Below the pieces are notes generated by a model. The model saw nothing but the letters and a program-made list of their open reading frames with translations, was not told the origin of the DNA and did not search any database. From BRH-c25 sp035627615 (GTDB lineage: Bacteria; Bacillota; Clostridia; Lutisporales; Lutisporaceae), in NCBI GenBank assembly GCA_035627615.1, contig DASPLL010000023.1, positions 1 to 64,000 on the forward strand: DNA of 64,000 nt, given 5' to 3'. Shown in pieces: positions 24,011 to 33,439 of this stretch. The position numbers and the translations under genes are program-made. The number at the start of each line of letters is the position of its first letter. The stretch's first letter is position 1.

Positions 24011-26470
24011 TTATTTATACGGCTTGAAGCCTTTCAGTCTTAGGGCGTTTGTCAGAACCGAGACTGAGCTTAGCGACATGGCTGCTGCTGCCAGTATCGG
24101 GTTCAGGAGCGGACCGCCGAATACATGGAGCAGCCCTGCTGCAACCGGTATTCCTGCCACATTGTAGCCAAATGCCCAGAAAAGATTCTGCTTGATATTG
24201 CGTATTGTGCTCTTGCTTAGCTGAATAGCGGTCGGAACATCCATCAGGTCACTTCTCATCAGTACTATATCCGCGGATTCCATAGCAACATCTGTACCGG
24301 AACCTATTGCGATCCCTATATCCGCCTGAGCCAGTGCCGGTGCATCGTTGATGCCGTCACCGACCATTGCTACCTTTTTACCCTCAGCCTGGAGCTTCTT
24401 TACTTCATTGGCCTTATCCTGTGGAAGGACTTCAGCCAGTACCCGGTCGATTCCGACCTGTTTTGCAATGGCTTCAGCCGTTTTACGATTGTCTCCGGTA
24501 ATCATGGCCACTTCTATGCCCATAGCATGCAGTTTTTTTATTGCCCTGGCACTGCTCTCCTTTACTATGTCGGCAACCGCTATTATTCCAGCCGGCTGAT
24601 TGTCAATAGCGGCATACATAGGTGTTTTCCCCTCCGTGGCTAAGCGGTCCGACTCTTTTTCCAACTCTGTAAGCTTGATATTCCTTTCTGTCATTAACTT
24701 TCTGTTTCCCAATAATATATTCTTGCCTTCAATTTCAACTTCAATGCCGTGACCTGGTATTGCATTGAATTTATCAACCTTCAGGTTTTCCAGCTTTTCA
24801 TTCTCCGCCCCCCGGACTATTGCTTCTCCCAGCGGATGCTCAGATCCTTTTTCGGCAGCTGCAGCAAGCTGTAAGAGCTTGGTTTTTTCAATTATCCCGG
24901 TAGTCACTATATCTGTAACCTCTGGCCTGCCTTCAGTTATTGTTCCTGTTTTGTCAAACACAATGGTCTTTATTTTATGCGTTGATTCCAGGGCTTCCCC
25001 GCCCTTTATCAGAACCCCATATTCGGCGCCTTTTCCTGTTCCGACCATTATGGCTGTCGGTGTGGCAAGACCTAACGCGCATGGGCAGGCTATAACCAAT
25101 ACCGCTATAAAGATCGTCAGTGAAAATACCGGAGTTTCACCTCCGATGAAATACCACGCCAATGCTGATACAACAGCTATTACAAAAACAATCGGTACAA
25201 AATATCCTGATACTATATCTGCCATCTGTGCAATCGGTGCCTTTGATCCCTGGGCATCCTCCACCAGCTTTATTATCTGGGCGAGGGCCGTATCACTGCC
25301 GACCTTGGTTGCTTTGAATCTGATGGAGCCTGTCTTGTTGATACTTGCAGCATAGACCTTATCTCCCTGTTTTTTCTCAACAGGAATACTTTCACCGGTA
25401 AGCATTGATTCATCGATTGCCGTAAGTCCATCCACCACCTCACCGTCTACCGGTATTTTCGAGCCTGGCTTTACAACTATGATATCTCCTACCTCAACCT
25501 CTTCAATCGGTATTTCAATCTCCTTGTCGTCCTGCAATATGATAGCTGTCTTTGGCGCAAGGCCCATCAGTTTTTTTATAGCCTCTGAAGTCCTGCCCTT
25601 TGATACTGCCTCCAGCGATTTTCCTAAAAGGATCAATGCTATAATGACTCCCGCAGTTTCAAAGTACAGGTTCTCTACACTCATAAAATGTCCTTTACTT
25701 ATCTGATACGTTGAATACAGGCTGTAGAGCACGGCTGCTGAAGTACCCATCGCTATCAGGGAGTCCATATTGGGACTTCTGCGCAGTATTGCCTTAAAGC
25801 CCACAGTATAAAAGCGGTATCCGGCCACGATTACCGGTATGACGAGTCCTATCTGTACATACGCATAGAGCAGCGGGTAATCCATGGGATCCAGGGCTTC
25901 CGGCAGCGGCCATCCCAGCATGGCGCCCATTGCTATATAAAGAAGAGGAACAGCAAAAACTGCTGAAACAATAAACTTGGTCCATAGGGTCCGGATTTCT
26001 TTTTCCTTGCGGAGCCTATCCTCATCCACCTTGTCCTTATTCTCTATTTCAAGGGCTTTGTAGCCGGCCTTTGCAATAGCCTGCTTGATTTCTGACAGTC
26101 TTAGTTCGGCCGGATTATAACGTATGATTGCTTTTTCAGCTGCAAAATTTACTGAAGCAGACTCTACACCGGAAAGTTTTCCGACCGCTTTTTCTATTGA
26201 CTTGGCACAAACAGCACAGGTCATACCTTCTATAGGTATGCTGACTTCCTTTGTGTTAACTTCCTTAATTGCCTCATAGCCTGCTTTTGTTACCGCATCC
26301 ATAATGTCTTCCGGTTTGAGCTTTGCTTCATCATAAGTAATGGCAAGCTTATCCGTTGCTATATTCACGGCCGCCTCTGCAGTTCCCGGAAGCTTTTTGA
26401 CTGCTCTCTCCACAGCTTTGGCACATGCTGCGCAGGTCATGCCGCTTATCTTATAGTTTTCTGATTTCAT
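24011..26470 (-). CDS. copA: Cu(+)-exporting P-type ATPase CopA
   Basis: 819 residues. Two N-terminal HMA domains (GMTCAACAK near 10, GMTCAVCAK near 78), eight membrane helices, the transport motif CPC in IACPCALGLATP, phosphorylation loop DKTGT, TGES actuator loop and GDGINDAP hinge. Exports Cu(I) from the cytoplasm at the cost of ATP. First gene of copA-copZ-csoR-lipoprotein. ATG 26470 follows AAAGGAG. A G-tract operator and TATAAT lie just upstream. Confidence 0.97.
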   Translation of the reverse strand: MKSENYKISGMTCAACAKAVERAVKKLPGTAEAAVNIATDKLAITYDEAKLKPEDIMDAVTKAGYEAIKEVNTKEVSIPIEGMTCAVCAKSIEKAVGKLSGVESASVNFAAEKAIIRYNPAELRLSEIKQAIAKAGYKALEIENKDKVDEDRLRKEKEIRTLWTKFIVSAVFAVPLLYIAMGAMLGWPLPEALDPMDYPLLYAYVQIGLVIPVIVAGYRFYTVGFKAILRRSPNMDSLIAMGTSAAVLYSLYSTYQISKGHFMSVENLYFETAGVIIALILLGKSLEAVSKGRTSEAIKKLMGLAPKTAIILQDDKEIEIPIEEVEVGDIIVVKPGSKIPVDGEVVDGLTAIDESMLTGESIPVEKKQGDKVYAASINKTGSIRFKATKVGSDTALAQIIKLVEDAQGSKAPIAQMADIVSGYFVPIVFVIAVVSALAWYFIGGETPVFSLTIFIAVLVIACPCALGLATPTAIMVGTGKGAEYGVLIKGGEALESTHKIKTIVFDKTGTITEGRPEVTDIVTTGIIEKTKLLQLAAAAEKGSEHPLGEAIVRGAENEKLENLKVDKFNAIPGHGIEVEIEGKNILLGNRKLMTERNIKLTELEKESDRLATEGKTPMYAAIDNQPAGIIAVADIVKESSARAIKKLHAMGIEVAMITGDNRKTAEAIAKQVGIDRVLAEVLPQDKANEVKKLQAEGKKVAMVGDGINDAPALAQADIGIAIGSGTDVAMESADIVLMRSDLMDVPTAIQLSKSTIRNIKQNLFWAFGYNVAGIPVAAGLLHVFGGPLLNPILAAAAMSLSSVSVLTNALRLKGFKPYK

Positions 26471-26495
26471 AATTTTTCTCCTTTCGCAACTTACG

Positions 26496-26521
26496 TTACC
26501 CCCCTACCCTATATGATTATA
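26496..26521 (-). promoter_or_regulatory. copA promoter with putative CsoR operator
   Basis: On the minus strand TATAAT (26516-26521) is followed by ATAGGGTAGGGGGGTAAC (26496-26512 region). A GGG-TA-GGGGGG-TA tract near the -10/+1 of a copper operon is the kind of site CsoR proteins bind. The -35 box is not clear. Confidence 0.5.
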
Positions 26522-26604
26522 TCATACTCATTACTTGTGAAGATTTTATGAAGAAGAAAATTTAGAACAAAATTTTATAATAGTATTATTACCGGAATAT
26601 AAAT

Positions 26605-26631
26605 AAAAAAGGCTTCAATTGAAGCCTTTTT
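26605..26631. terminator. Rho-independent terminator after the DUF2318 gene
   Basis: AAAAAGGCTTCAA and TTGAAGCCTTTTT form a perfect palindrome with a T-run on both strands. It ends transcription from the DUF2318 gene before the copA promoter. Confidence 0.85.
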
Positions 26632-26759
26632 ACTACAATAGAAGCTTTTTTTGAAACTTGCTTACGGGCATGATTAATTAATGTGGAATTGATGCCCCTG
26701 CCTGTTATAATGACAGGAGGGAATCTAATCATCCCGCCTGTCTTCGCACAATGAAATTA

Positions 26760-27326
26760 TTACCTTTTCCAATCAGCAAATAAACCTTTGCTATCCGACA
26801 GAAACTCTTTCTTTACTACAATATACTCACCATCATCGGTTTTATTCTCCTGAAGCACCGGCACAGGATTGCATCCGCCTCTCACCACCTCAACATCATC
26901 TACTCCGAATACATTTCCGCAATTCTGACATACGAGTGTGTTACCTTCCTGCTTATAATAGCCCTGACCGGAATCAAAACATATCTGGCATGTATTCAGC
27001 GCTGTACGGATACTTCCATCAGCTGCTTTGACTGCCAGCACTTCCATATAGGTATCGCCGGATTTGTAAGGATAAAATTTGGCTTTTTCACTGATCTCAC
27101 TTTTTAATATCTTAAGATCTTCATCTTTTGGTATATCCGGGTTTTCATTGTTTTCTGCAGTTACCGCCGGTTTGGTTGAATCCACTGAAGATGCTTGCTG
27201 TCCCTTGTTGCTGCTCATGGCTGAATATACTGCAAAGGATGCTAAGACCACAACAAGTAATATAAATATATAATTCTTGCTCTTATTCATTTTAGTTTTT
27301 GTGTTTTGCTTCTTATTATTACCCAT
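26760..27326 (-). CDS. Membrane-anchored DUF2318 protein
   Basis: 188 residues: one N-terminal membrane helix (about 18-38), then an outside domain. LNTCQICFDSGQGYYKQ and LVCQNCGNVFGVDDVEVV are the two CxxC pairs of DUF2318, and GGCNP follows. Such proteins occur beside metal transport genes (iron, copper). A role in binding or reducing a metal at the cell surface is a guess. It follows the His-tailed DMT transporter by 93 bp, between it and the copper operon. ATG 27326 after AGGGTGGAG. Confidence 0.82.
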   Translation of the reverse strand: MGNNKKQNTKTKMNKSKNYIFILLVVVLASFAVYSAMSSNKGQQASSVDSTKPAVTAENNENPDIPKDEDLKILKSEISEKAKFYPYKSGDTYMEVLAVKAADGSIRTALNTCQICFDSGQGYYKQEGNTLVCQNCGNVFGVDDVEVVRGGCNPVPVLQENKTDDGEYIVVKKEFLSDSKGLFADWKR

Positions 27327-27419
27327 AATAACTCCACCCTTCGTTTTTTTATAATGATATATGCTGAATGTGTAGATATTATGGAGAAGTTAAAATGGTT
27401 ACTAAACAGGCATCCGTTT

Positions 27420-28478
27420 TCAGTGCTGATGAGCATGATGTATATCCGGCATGTGCTCATGTACATGTACAATTTCATCGTGCAGGTGCAGATGGCTATG
27501 CTCACCATAGACCGGCGCCTGATGAATATGGTTGTGATGCCCGTCCGAATGATTATGTCTGTGTTCATGCTCTATCGCCTCGTGGCAGTGCTGATGTCCA
27601 TGCCTTTCTTCCAGCGCAAAGTAAGTTCCGGTAAGCATTACTGCTGTTGCTGCTATAAATTTCATAGTCACAGGCTCAGAAAAAACAATATATGATATTC
27701 CAACGCCTATAAACGGCGCAACAGCATAGTATGTACTTGTCCTGGCAGCACCCAGTTGTCTTTGTGCCGTTACATAAAAGAGTATGCTCATTCCATAAGC
27801 AAATAGACCAAGCAGCAGTGCCAGTAGAATATCAGCGGCATCCGGAAATATCTCTTTTGCTGAAACAGCAATAATCAGAGCGCATATACCTGATCCGAAG
27901 CCCTTTATTATTACTATCTGAACCGGATCCTTCAGTGAAAGCTTTCGTGTGCAGTTGTTCTCAAGTCCCCAAAAAGTACAGGCGAGCAGAACAAATACTG
28001 AACCAATAGAAAAGGAAAAACTGCTGATATCCTGAATTGTAAGCATCATACTTGAAACAGTTACAAAAAGAATGGCTGTCCACAGCCGTTTTCCTATTGC
28101 CTCCTTAAATATAATGAGTGCAATAATAGAAGTTGCGACGATTTCAAAATTATTCAATAAAGAAGCGTTTGCAGGGCTTGTCATTGTAAGCCCGATCAGT
28201 AGAGAAACCGGAGCTGATACATCCAACAATATCATCAGAACGATAAAAGGAAGCTCCTTTTTTGTGAGCCCCGCTTCCACGGTTTCTGCTTTGGAGATTC
28301 TTCTCAGGCTGTAAACAATAAGCATCCCCATTCCTGCTCCAAGATAAAGAAGTGAAGATAACATTATTGGAGATATTTTTTCAAGCAGCAGCTTTGAAAA
28401 GGGTGCGCTCATTCCAAATAACGCTGCCGCAAGTATAGCCTGCCCGGCTGCTGTATAGTTTCCAAGCTTTGACTTCAT
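27420..28478 (-). CDS. DMT/EamA transporter with His-rich C-terminal tail
   Basis: 352 residues. Ten membrane helices in two EamA repeats (about 10-290), then a 60-residue tail in which about one residue in three is His (HGHQHCHEAIEHEHRHNH and more). The tail strongly suggests binding of Ni, Zn, Co or Cu, so this is likely a metal or metal-complex exporter instead of the usual metabolite type. Adjacent to copper genes. A 40-bp perfect palindrome overlaps its promoter (28496-28535). RBS GGAGG before ATG 28478. Confidence 0.85.
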   Translation of the reverse strand: MKSKLGNYTAAGQAILAAALFGMSAPFSKLLLEKISPIMLSSLLYLGAGMGMLIVYSLRRISKAETVEAGLTKKELPFIVLMILLDVSAPVSLLIGLTMTSPANASLLNNFEIVATSIIALIIFKEAIGKRLWTAILFVTVSSMMLTIQDISSFSFSIGSVFVLLACTFWGLENNCTRKLSLKDPVQIVIIKGFGSGICALIIAVSAKEIFPDAADILLALLLGLFAYGMSILFYVTAQRQLGAARTSTYYAVAPFIGVGISYIVFSEPVTMKFIAATAVMLTGTYFALEERHGHQHCHEAIEHEHRHNHSDGHHNHIHQAPVYGEHSHLHLHDEIVHVHEHMPDIHHAHQH

Positions 28479-28495
28479 ACATAAACCTCCATTAT

Positions 28496-28535
28496 ATTAT
28501 AGGGGTATTGTAATATATTACAATACCCCTATAAT
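28496..28535. promoter_or_regulatory. 40-bp perfect palindrome over the DMT transporter promoter
   Basis: Two 20-bp arms without a loop, each carrying AGGGGTATTGTAAT or its complement. On the minus strand TTGTAA, 16 bp, TATAAT form a likely promoter inside and beside it, so a repressor bound here would block transcription. The G/C tracts ATAGGGGTAT/ATACCCCTAT recall metal-sensor operators. No T-run follows, so a terminator is less likely. Confidence 0.65.
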
Positions 28536-28570
28536 TATAACACATCATACCACAAGCAGACAGCCATCAG

Positions 28571-28585
28571 AACCGTCCCCGTGTC
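28571..28585. repeat. CCGTCCCCGTGTC repeat fragment (REP-like)
   Basis: AACCGTCCCCGTGTC between the DMT and RND genes. Shares its core with the hairpin at 1068-1103 and the arrays flanking the transposase at 33.4 kb. Confidence 0.45.
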
Positions 28586-28594
28586 AGAACTCCG

Positions 28595-29836
28595 TTAATT
28601 TTTAACTGCCACTTTTTCCCCATCCTTCAGGTCACTATTTCCGGCTATGACTACCTGCTCTTCCGCCTTAAGGCCTTTAAGAACCTCGTAATATGCTTCA
28701 TCGGAATAACTTAATGTGACTGCTTTTTTTACTGCCTTCCCTTCCAGTATAACATACACATAATTGCTGCCGCTTTCCTGGAGCACTGCTTCCTTGGGTA
28801 CTGCCAAAGCATTTTTATGCTGATCGGTTATGATTTCCATAGTACCGAACATTCCTGCCTTTATAAGACTGCCTTTATTTGCAACCTCCGCTTTGACGGG
28901 ATAAGTGCCGGTCTTTTCATCCAGAGCAGGACTTATGTTGGTAAGCTTTCCGGAAAAATATTCACCTTTCAATGCATCGATTATGACAGATACCTCCTGT
29001 CCCTCCTTCAAGCTCCCGATATTTAACTCCGACACTCCGCTCTCCAGATAGACAGTATCCAGGTTTACTACTGAAAACACAGGAGCTCCCGGCGCAGTAT
29101 TCTCACCTACGGAAGCGCTGCGGCTTGCCACGATACCCGATATGGGGGAAAGCACCGAGGTATCCTTGTAGTTCTCCTCTGCCATTTGATAGTCATTTTG
29201 TGCTATTTTTAACGCTATTTCCGCACTCTTCACATCAAATCCGTGGTTCCTTTCCACCTGGGAGAGATTTGATTCTGCGCTTTCAAATTGTTCCTTTGCC
29301 AGATTATACCTCGATTCCCACTGTTCAAATTCCGATTGGGATATGACCAAGGAGTCGTATAAGCCCTTTATGCGGTTATACTCTTTTTCAGTTGTATCAT
29401 AGTTTATCTTTGCGGTATTATATTGTGTCCGCGCCAGCTCTATCTGCTGCGGGTCCAATCCGCTGTCCTTGCCGTAATCCTTAAGCCGCTCCAGGGTAAG
29501 CTGTGCGTTTTTTACCCCTGCGTCAGCCTTCTCATACTGCAATTCATATACCGTATCATCTATTTTACAAAGCAGATCCCCCGCCTTTACCGGGCTGCCC
29601 ATATCCGCCCTGACTGCCAGCACCGTTCCGCCGACTTTTGCAGTTACAAGTGCGCTTTCCTTCGGCTGTATCTTTCCGGGAAGGACCAGCTTGTTTCCGA
29701 AATCCCTTGTCTTCACTGCAGTTGTTTTTACATACTTTACTTTTCCCTCCGACTCAGCTGATGCAGGCGCATCATTTTTTGCACAGCCTGCCAGCATAAA
29801 AACCGGGATCAATATCAACGCCAATAGCTTTTTCAT
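28595..29836 (-). CDS. RND efflux periplasmic-adaptor-type lipoprotein (HlyD/MFP family)
   Basis: 413 residues. Lipobox LAGC at about residue 18; barrel-sandwich halves around residues 60-75 (VTAKVGGTVLAVRADMGSPVKAGDLL) and 220-250; a coiled-coil hairpin between; the C-terminal barrel carries VPKEAVLQESG..YVYV. Works with the RND pump encoded just upstream, whose stop overlaps this start (ATGA, 29833-29836). Links the pump to the cell wall side in Gram-positives. Substrate unknown. Confidence 0.92.
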   Translation of the reverse strand: MKKLLALILIPVFMLAGCAKNDAPASAESEGKVKYVKTTAVKTRDFGNKLVLPGKIQPKESALVTAKVGGTVLAVRADMGSPVKAGDLLCKIDDTVYELQYEKADAGVKNAQLTLERLKDYGKDSGLDPQQIELARTQYNTAKINYDTTEKEYNRIKGLYDSLVISQSEFEQWESRYNLAKEQFESAESNLSQVERNHGFDVKSAEIALKIAQNDYQMAEENYKDTSVLSPISGIVASRSASVGENTAPGAPVFSVVNLDTVYLESGVSELNIGSLKEGQEVSVIIDALKGEYFSGKLTNISPALDEKTGTYPVKAEVANKGSLIKAGMFGTMEIITDQHKNALAVPKEAVLQESGSNYVYVILEGKAVKKAVTLSYSDEAYYEVLKGLKAEEQVVIAGNSDLKDGEKVAVKN

Positions 29837-32800
29837 ATATTCATCTCCTTTTTGGATAAAAGTCCTCTCCCCATTTCTTTAGCTCCGTCGATCATTATAT
29901 ACAGGACAGGTATTACAACCAGTGTCAGCATTGTAGACACACTTAATCCGAACATCAGTCCATAACCCATGGAAGCAAAGAAAGGCTGCTTTAAGGTCAT
30001 GGGCAGTATACCGCCCACAGTCGTAATTGTGGTAGCCATAACCGGCTTGAACCTTGTAATCCCTGTCTCTTTTACGGCATCATACAAGGAATAGCCGTTT
30101 TTTCTAAGGTAATTGATGTAATCCACCAGCACAATTGCATTATTGACAGCTATGCCGACCAGAGCGACAACTCCGATAAAAGCAAGAAAGTCAAATTTGT
30201 GGCCCGTAACAGCCAGCCCCGGCATAACCCCTATCAGAGCAAGGGGTACTGTAAACAGTATGATCAGAGGCTGTGACAACGAATTGAACTGTGTTGCCAG
30301 TATAAGGTATACCAGAATCGCTGCAATTATCATGTTTGCGAACATATCAGCAAAGCTTTCCTCCATGTTTTCCATCTCACCGCCATACTCGATGGTTACC
30401 CCTTCAGGCAATTGATAATCCGATACTGCCTCCTTGAATGCATCAAGCACTTCTACTGCAGTTATACCGGTATTGATGCTTGCCGATACATAGATAAGCC
30501 TCTTCATTTCTTCATGGTCGATGCTGTTAAGGCTCTCACTGTCGACAATTTCCGCTACCTGCAAAAATGGAATGGACTGCCCGCTGTTCGAGTAAAAGTA
30601 AAGGTTCTTTATATCTTCAACAGTCTTCAAACGCTCTTTAGTAGTCCTTATGACCACATCAATCTCATCCTGGTTATTTTTAAAGGTTGTCGCCGTCAGA
30701 CCGTAAACAGCATTTCTCACACCCAATGCAACAGTCATATCATTTAGACCCAGAGCAGCAGCCTTTGCCTTATTAACCCGCACCTGCAGCTCAGGTGCAC
30801 CGGTTTCGATCCCGTCCTCTACATCCCTTGTTCCCTGCATGGCTTCCAGTGTTTTTGCATATTCCCTCGCAACCTGCTTCAAATCCTCCAGGTTCTCCCC
30901 TTTGACTCGTATATATATAGGCCTGTCGCTGGGCGGACCGGTTACCAGCTCCTGTACCTTTATTTCCGGGCCGGGAATGTCCTTCACTATTTCCCTGAAC
31001 TCTTCAGCCAGCTGCATGCTGGTCTTTTCCCTGTGATCCTTCTCATATAAGTCTATGGTAATCCTTGCTATATTGGGTGTGCTTCCCGAATTGACCGAAA
31101 AATCACTCAGACTGTCTGCACCGTATGCCCCGATATTGGATACGAAGCTCTTTATTTCAGGAAATCCGAAGAGCCTCTTTTCCACTTCCTCCGTAAGAGC
31201 AGAGGTGGTTTCCAGGGTAGTTCCCTTGGGTGCGTCAATATCTATATACAAACGTGTATTATCTGTTGCACCGAACATTTCGACCTTCAGTATTCCTAAG
31301 GGTATGAGCAGCATGCTGGAAACAAACAGAATAACCGAAATACCTATGGCAGCAAGCCTTCTTTTTTTGCTGCTTATGATCAGGCACAATTTCTCTCCAT
31401 ACCAGTTGATTATTGGATGTTTATTGTCTTTCCTGCTCCTGTAAAGTTTGAGATACATCAGCAATGCGAATAAGCTGCCGAACAGCCATGATAAAAGTCC
31501 AAATTCAAAGGCCCCTGTATTGCTGTATTTGAAGGAATACATCCCTAGGATGAATACAATGATCACCGAAAGCATTCTTCCGTATTTTTTAATGTATGGA
31601 TGTTCTTTTTTAATATGGATACCGTGTCGCTGTTTAAGAAGCCTTGCACTTAGTATGGGTGTTATTGTCAGAGCAATGAACAGGGATGCACTAAGCGCAA
31701 ATATTACAACCTTCGGAATGTCTGCTATAAAGTCCCCCGTTATTCCTTCCGCCAATATGAGCGGGAAGAATGCCGCCAGTGTCGTCAATGTTGAAGAAGC
31801 TACAGCAGGCGCTATTTGATTGGTTCCGGCTTCTGCCGCCAATTCGGAGTCTACACCCATAAGCCGGAGCCGGTCGATATTCTCCATTATAACAACTCCG
31901 TTGTCCACCAGCATGCCCACCGACAGAACAAGGGAGAACAAAGATACGGTATTGAAGGTAATACCGGATGCATTCATCAGACCCAGGGTCGACAGGATAG
32001 CGAGGGGAATAACGAAGGAGACGATGATGGACTCCCTGAGGCCGATAAACAGGAAAAGCACCATTATGACAAGGAATAATCCCGATTTGGCATTATTGAT
32101 TACCGTACCCAGCTCATCCTGTACATAAACTGAGGTATCTCCGCTGATTTCCACCTGAAGGTTCTCAGGATACGCTGTACCTTTTTTGCTTTCCAGCATA
32201 TCTCTGATTTCCTTACTTATTTTGATGACATCGCCGGCTTCCTTTTTCTTGACGGATAAAGCGACAGTTTTCTGAGTTCCCGGCTTGCCGCTTCCAAGCC
32301 CTACCGCCATCCTGGAATAGGATTCAGCGTCCTTGTACCCGTCCTCTACCTCTGCAATATCACCCAGAAGCAGCGGGCTGCTGCCGATATATGAGACAAT
32401 AACCTGCTTAAGCTGCTCCGGTTCGGCATACTGCCCCACTGTCCTGATATTGAACTGTTTGTTGTCCAGGGTAATATTCCCGCCGGGGAAGTCTATGTTG
32501 GACTGTGAAATTGCCGCACCGATCCGGTCAAGGGACAGGTTATATACCGCAAGCTTCTGGGGATCGACAGTTATTTTTATTTCTCTCTCCAGCCCGCCGA
32601 TTATCTCAACATCAGAAACATGGTTGATCTTCTCCAGTTCATCCTTAATTCTCTCAGCCATTTTTTTCAGCTCGGCAAAATCATAATCCCCAGCAAGATT
32701 TATAATCATGATAGGCGAATTATTTGTCTTAAAATCCGAAACCTCCGGAATGTCGGCATCCTCCGGCAGGTCAGGCTGAACAGCCGCGACCTTATCACGG

Positions 32801-33189
32801 GTCTTCTGTATCATGTCGTCAATGTCGACGTCGGTCTCGAATTCCAGGAATACCATTGAATACCCCAATCCGGAGCTGGAGCTGATGTTTTTGACATGCT
32901 CCAATTCATCAAGCTTCCTCTCAAGCTTGTTGGTCACAAGAAACTCCACTTCCTCCGGTGAAGCGCCGTTATATGTCGTCAGTACCATTCCATATGGTAT
33001 GACAACTTTTGGATTGATTTCTCTTGGAAGCTCATTATAAGCGGTAATACCCCATATAATCAGCATCAGAATGATCAGATAAATCAGCCGGTGTCTCTTT
33101 ATAAAAAAGGAAGCCCACCTTCCGAGGATATTATTTTGATCTTGTAATTCCAAGATTGTATCCGTCTTGTTTTTACCATCCTGAACCAT
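29833..33189 (-). CDS. RND-family efflux permease (AcrB/HAE1 type)
   Basis: 1118 residues from ATG 33189, which has GAGGGGTGG eight bases upstream; in-frame ATGs further up at 33219 and 33273 lack a ribosome site. Twelve membrane helices; motifs LPREINP near the N-terminus, GMLVDNGVVIMENIDR in the TM4 region (proton-relay Asp), and FVGVALVGI..N.AIVLVDY-like text near the C-terminus. It is longer than most AcrB proteins because of an insert with two extra hydrophobic stretches (about 560-640). Translationally coupled to its adaptor. No regulator gene is adjacent. Confidence 0.93.
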   Translation of the reverse strand: MVQDGKNKTDTILELQDQNNILGRWASFFIKRHRLIYLIILMLIIWGITAYNELPREINPKVVIPYGMVLTTYNGASPEEVEFLVTNKLERKLDELEHVKNISSSSGLGYSMVFLEFETDVDIDDMIQKTRDKVAAVQPDLPEDADIPEVSDFKTNNSPIMIINLAGDYDFAELKKMAERIKDELEKINHVSDVEIIGGLEREIKITVDPQKLAVYNLSLDRIGAAISQSNIDFPGGNITLDNKQFNIRTVGQYAEPEQLKQVIVSYIGSSPLLLGDIAEVEDGYKDAESYSRMAVGLGSGKPGTQKTVALSVKKKEAGDVIKISKEIRDMLESKKGTAYPENLQVEISGDTSVYVQDELGTVINNAKSGLFLVIMVLFLFIGLRESIIVSFVIPLAILSTLGLMNASGITFNTVSLFSLVLSVGMLVDNGVVIMENIDRLRLMGVDSELAAEAGTNQIAPAVASSTLTTLAAFFPLILAEGITGDFIADIPKVVIFALSASLFIALTITPILSARLLKQRHGIHIKKEHPYIKKYGRMLSVIIVFILGMYSFKYSNTGAFEFGLLSWLFGSLFALLMYLKLYRSRKDNKHPIINWYGEKLCLIISSKKRRLAAIGISVILFVSSMLLIPLGILKVEMFGATDNTRLYIDIDAPKGTTLETTSALTEEVEKRLFGFPEIKSFVSNIGAYGADSLSDFSVNSGSTPNIARITIDLYEKDHREKTSMQLAEEFREIVKDIPGPEIKVQELVTGPPSDRPIYIRVKGENLEDLKQVAREYAKTLEAMQGTRDVEDGIETGAPELQVRVNKAKAAALGLNDMTVALGVRNAVYGLTATTFKNNQDEIDVVIRTTKERLKTVEDIKNLYFYSNSGQSIPFLQVAEIVDSESLNSIDHEEMKRLIYVSASINTGITAVEVLDAFKEAVSDYQLPEGVTIEYGGEMENMEESFADMFANMIIAAILVYLILATQFNSLSQPLIILFTVPLALIGVMPGLAVTGHKFDFLAFIGVVALVGIAVNNAIVLVDYINYLRKNGYSLYDAVKETGITRFKPVMATTITTVGGILPMTLKQPFFASMGYGLMFGLSVSTMLTLVVIPVLYIMIDGAKEMGRGLLSKKEMNI

Positions 33190-33296
33190 AATATTGACCA
33201 CCCCTCTTTCTGCATTCATGGAAAAATACGCTATATATGGAAATAAGTCTGATGATTTTATAATTCTAATCAAATTCTAATCTTCAGTTATTTAAA

Positions 33297-33356
33297 AATC
33301 CACGGGAAAATCCACGGGGACGTTAAAAATCCACGGGCAATCAAAATCCACGGGGA
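33297..33356. repeat. Direct repeats AATCCACGGG flanking the transposase (left)
   Basis: Four copies of (A)ATCCACGGG in 60 bp, two of them extended to CCACGGGGACG. The complementary string CGTCCCCGTGG starts right after the transposase gene at 34204. Together they form an inverted bracket typical of REP/RAYT loci. Confidence 0.7.
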
Positions 33357-33439
33357 CGCTTCACTCGTCTCCTTCTACGGTTTCAAGTAAATATTTTACA
33401 TATATTATAAATAATGTTATTATATTATGGGGTGATAAA

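Noticed and set aside
33190..33273. Longer start of the RND permease
   Set aside because: The in-frame ATGs at 33219 and 33273 have no ribosome site; ATG 33189 follows GAGGGGTGG and begins just ahead of the usual N-terminal region.
33297..33356. CRISPR array at the CCACGGG repeats
   Set aside because: Repeats are about 10 bp, with spacers too short and irregular, no cas genes; they are REP-type repeats of the transposase.
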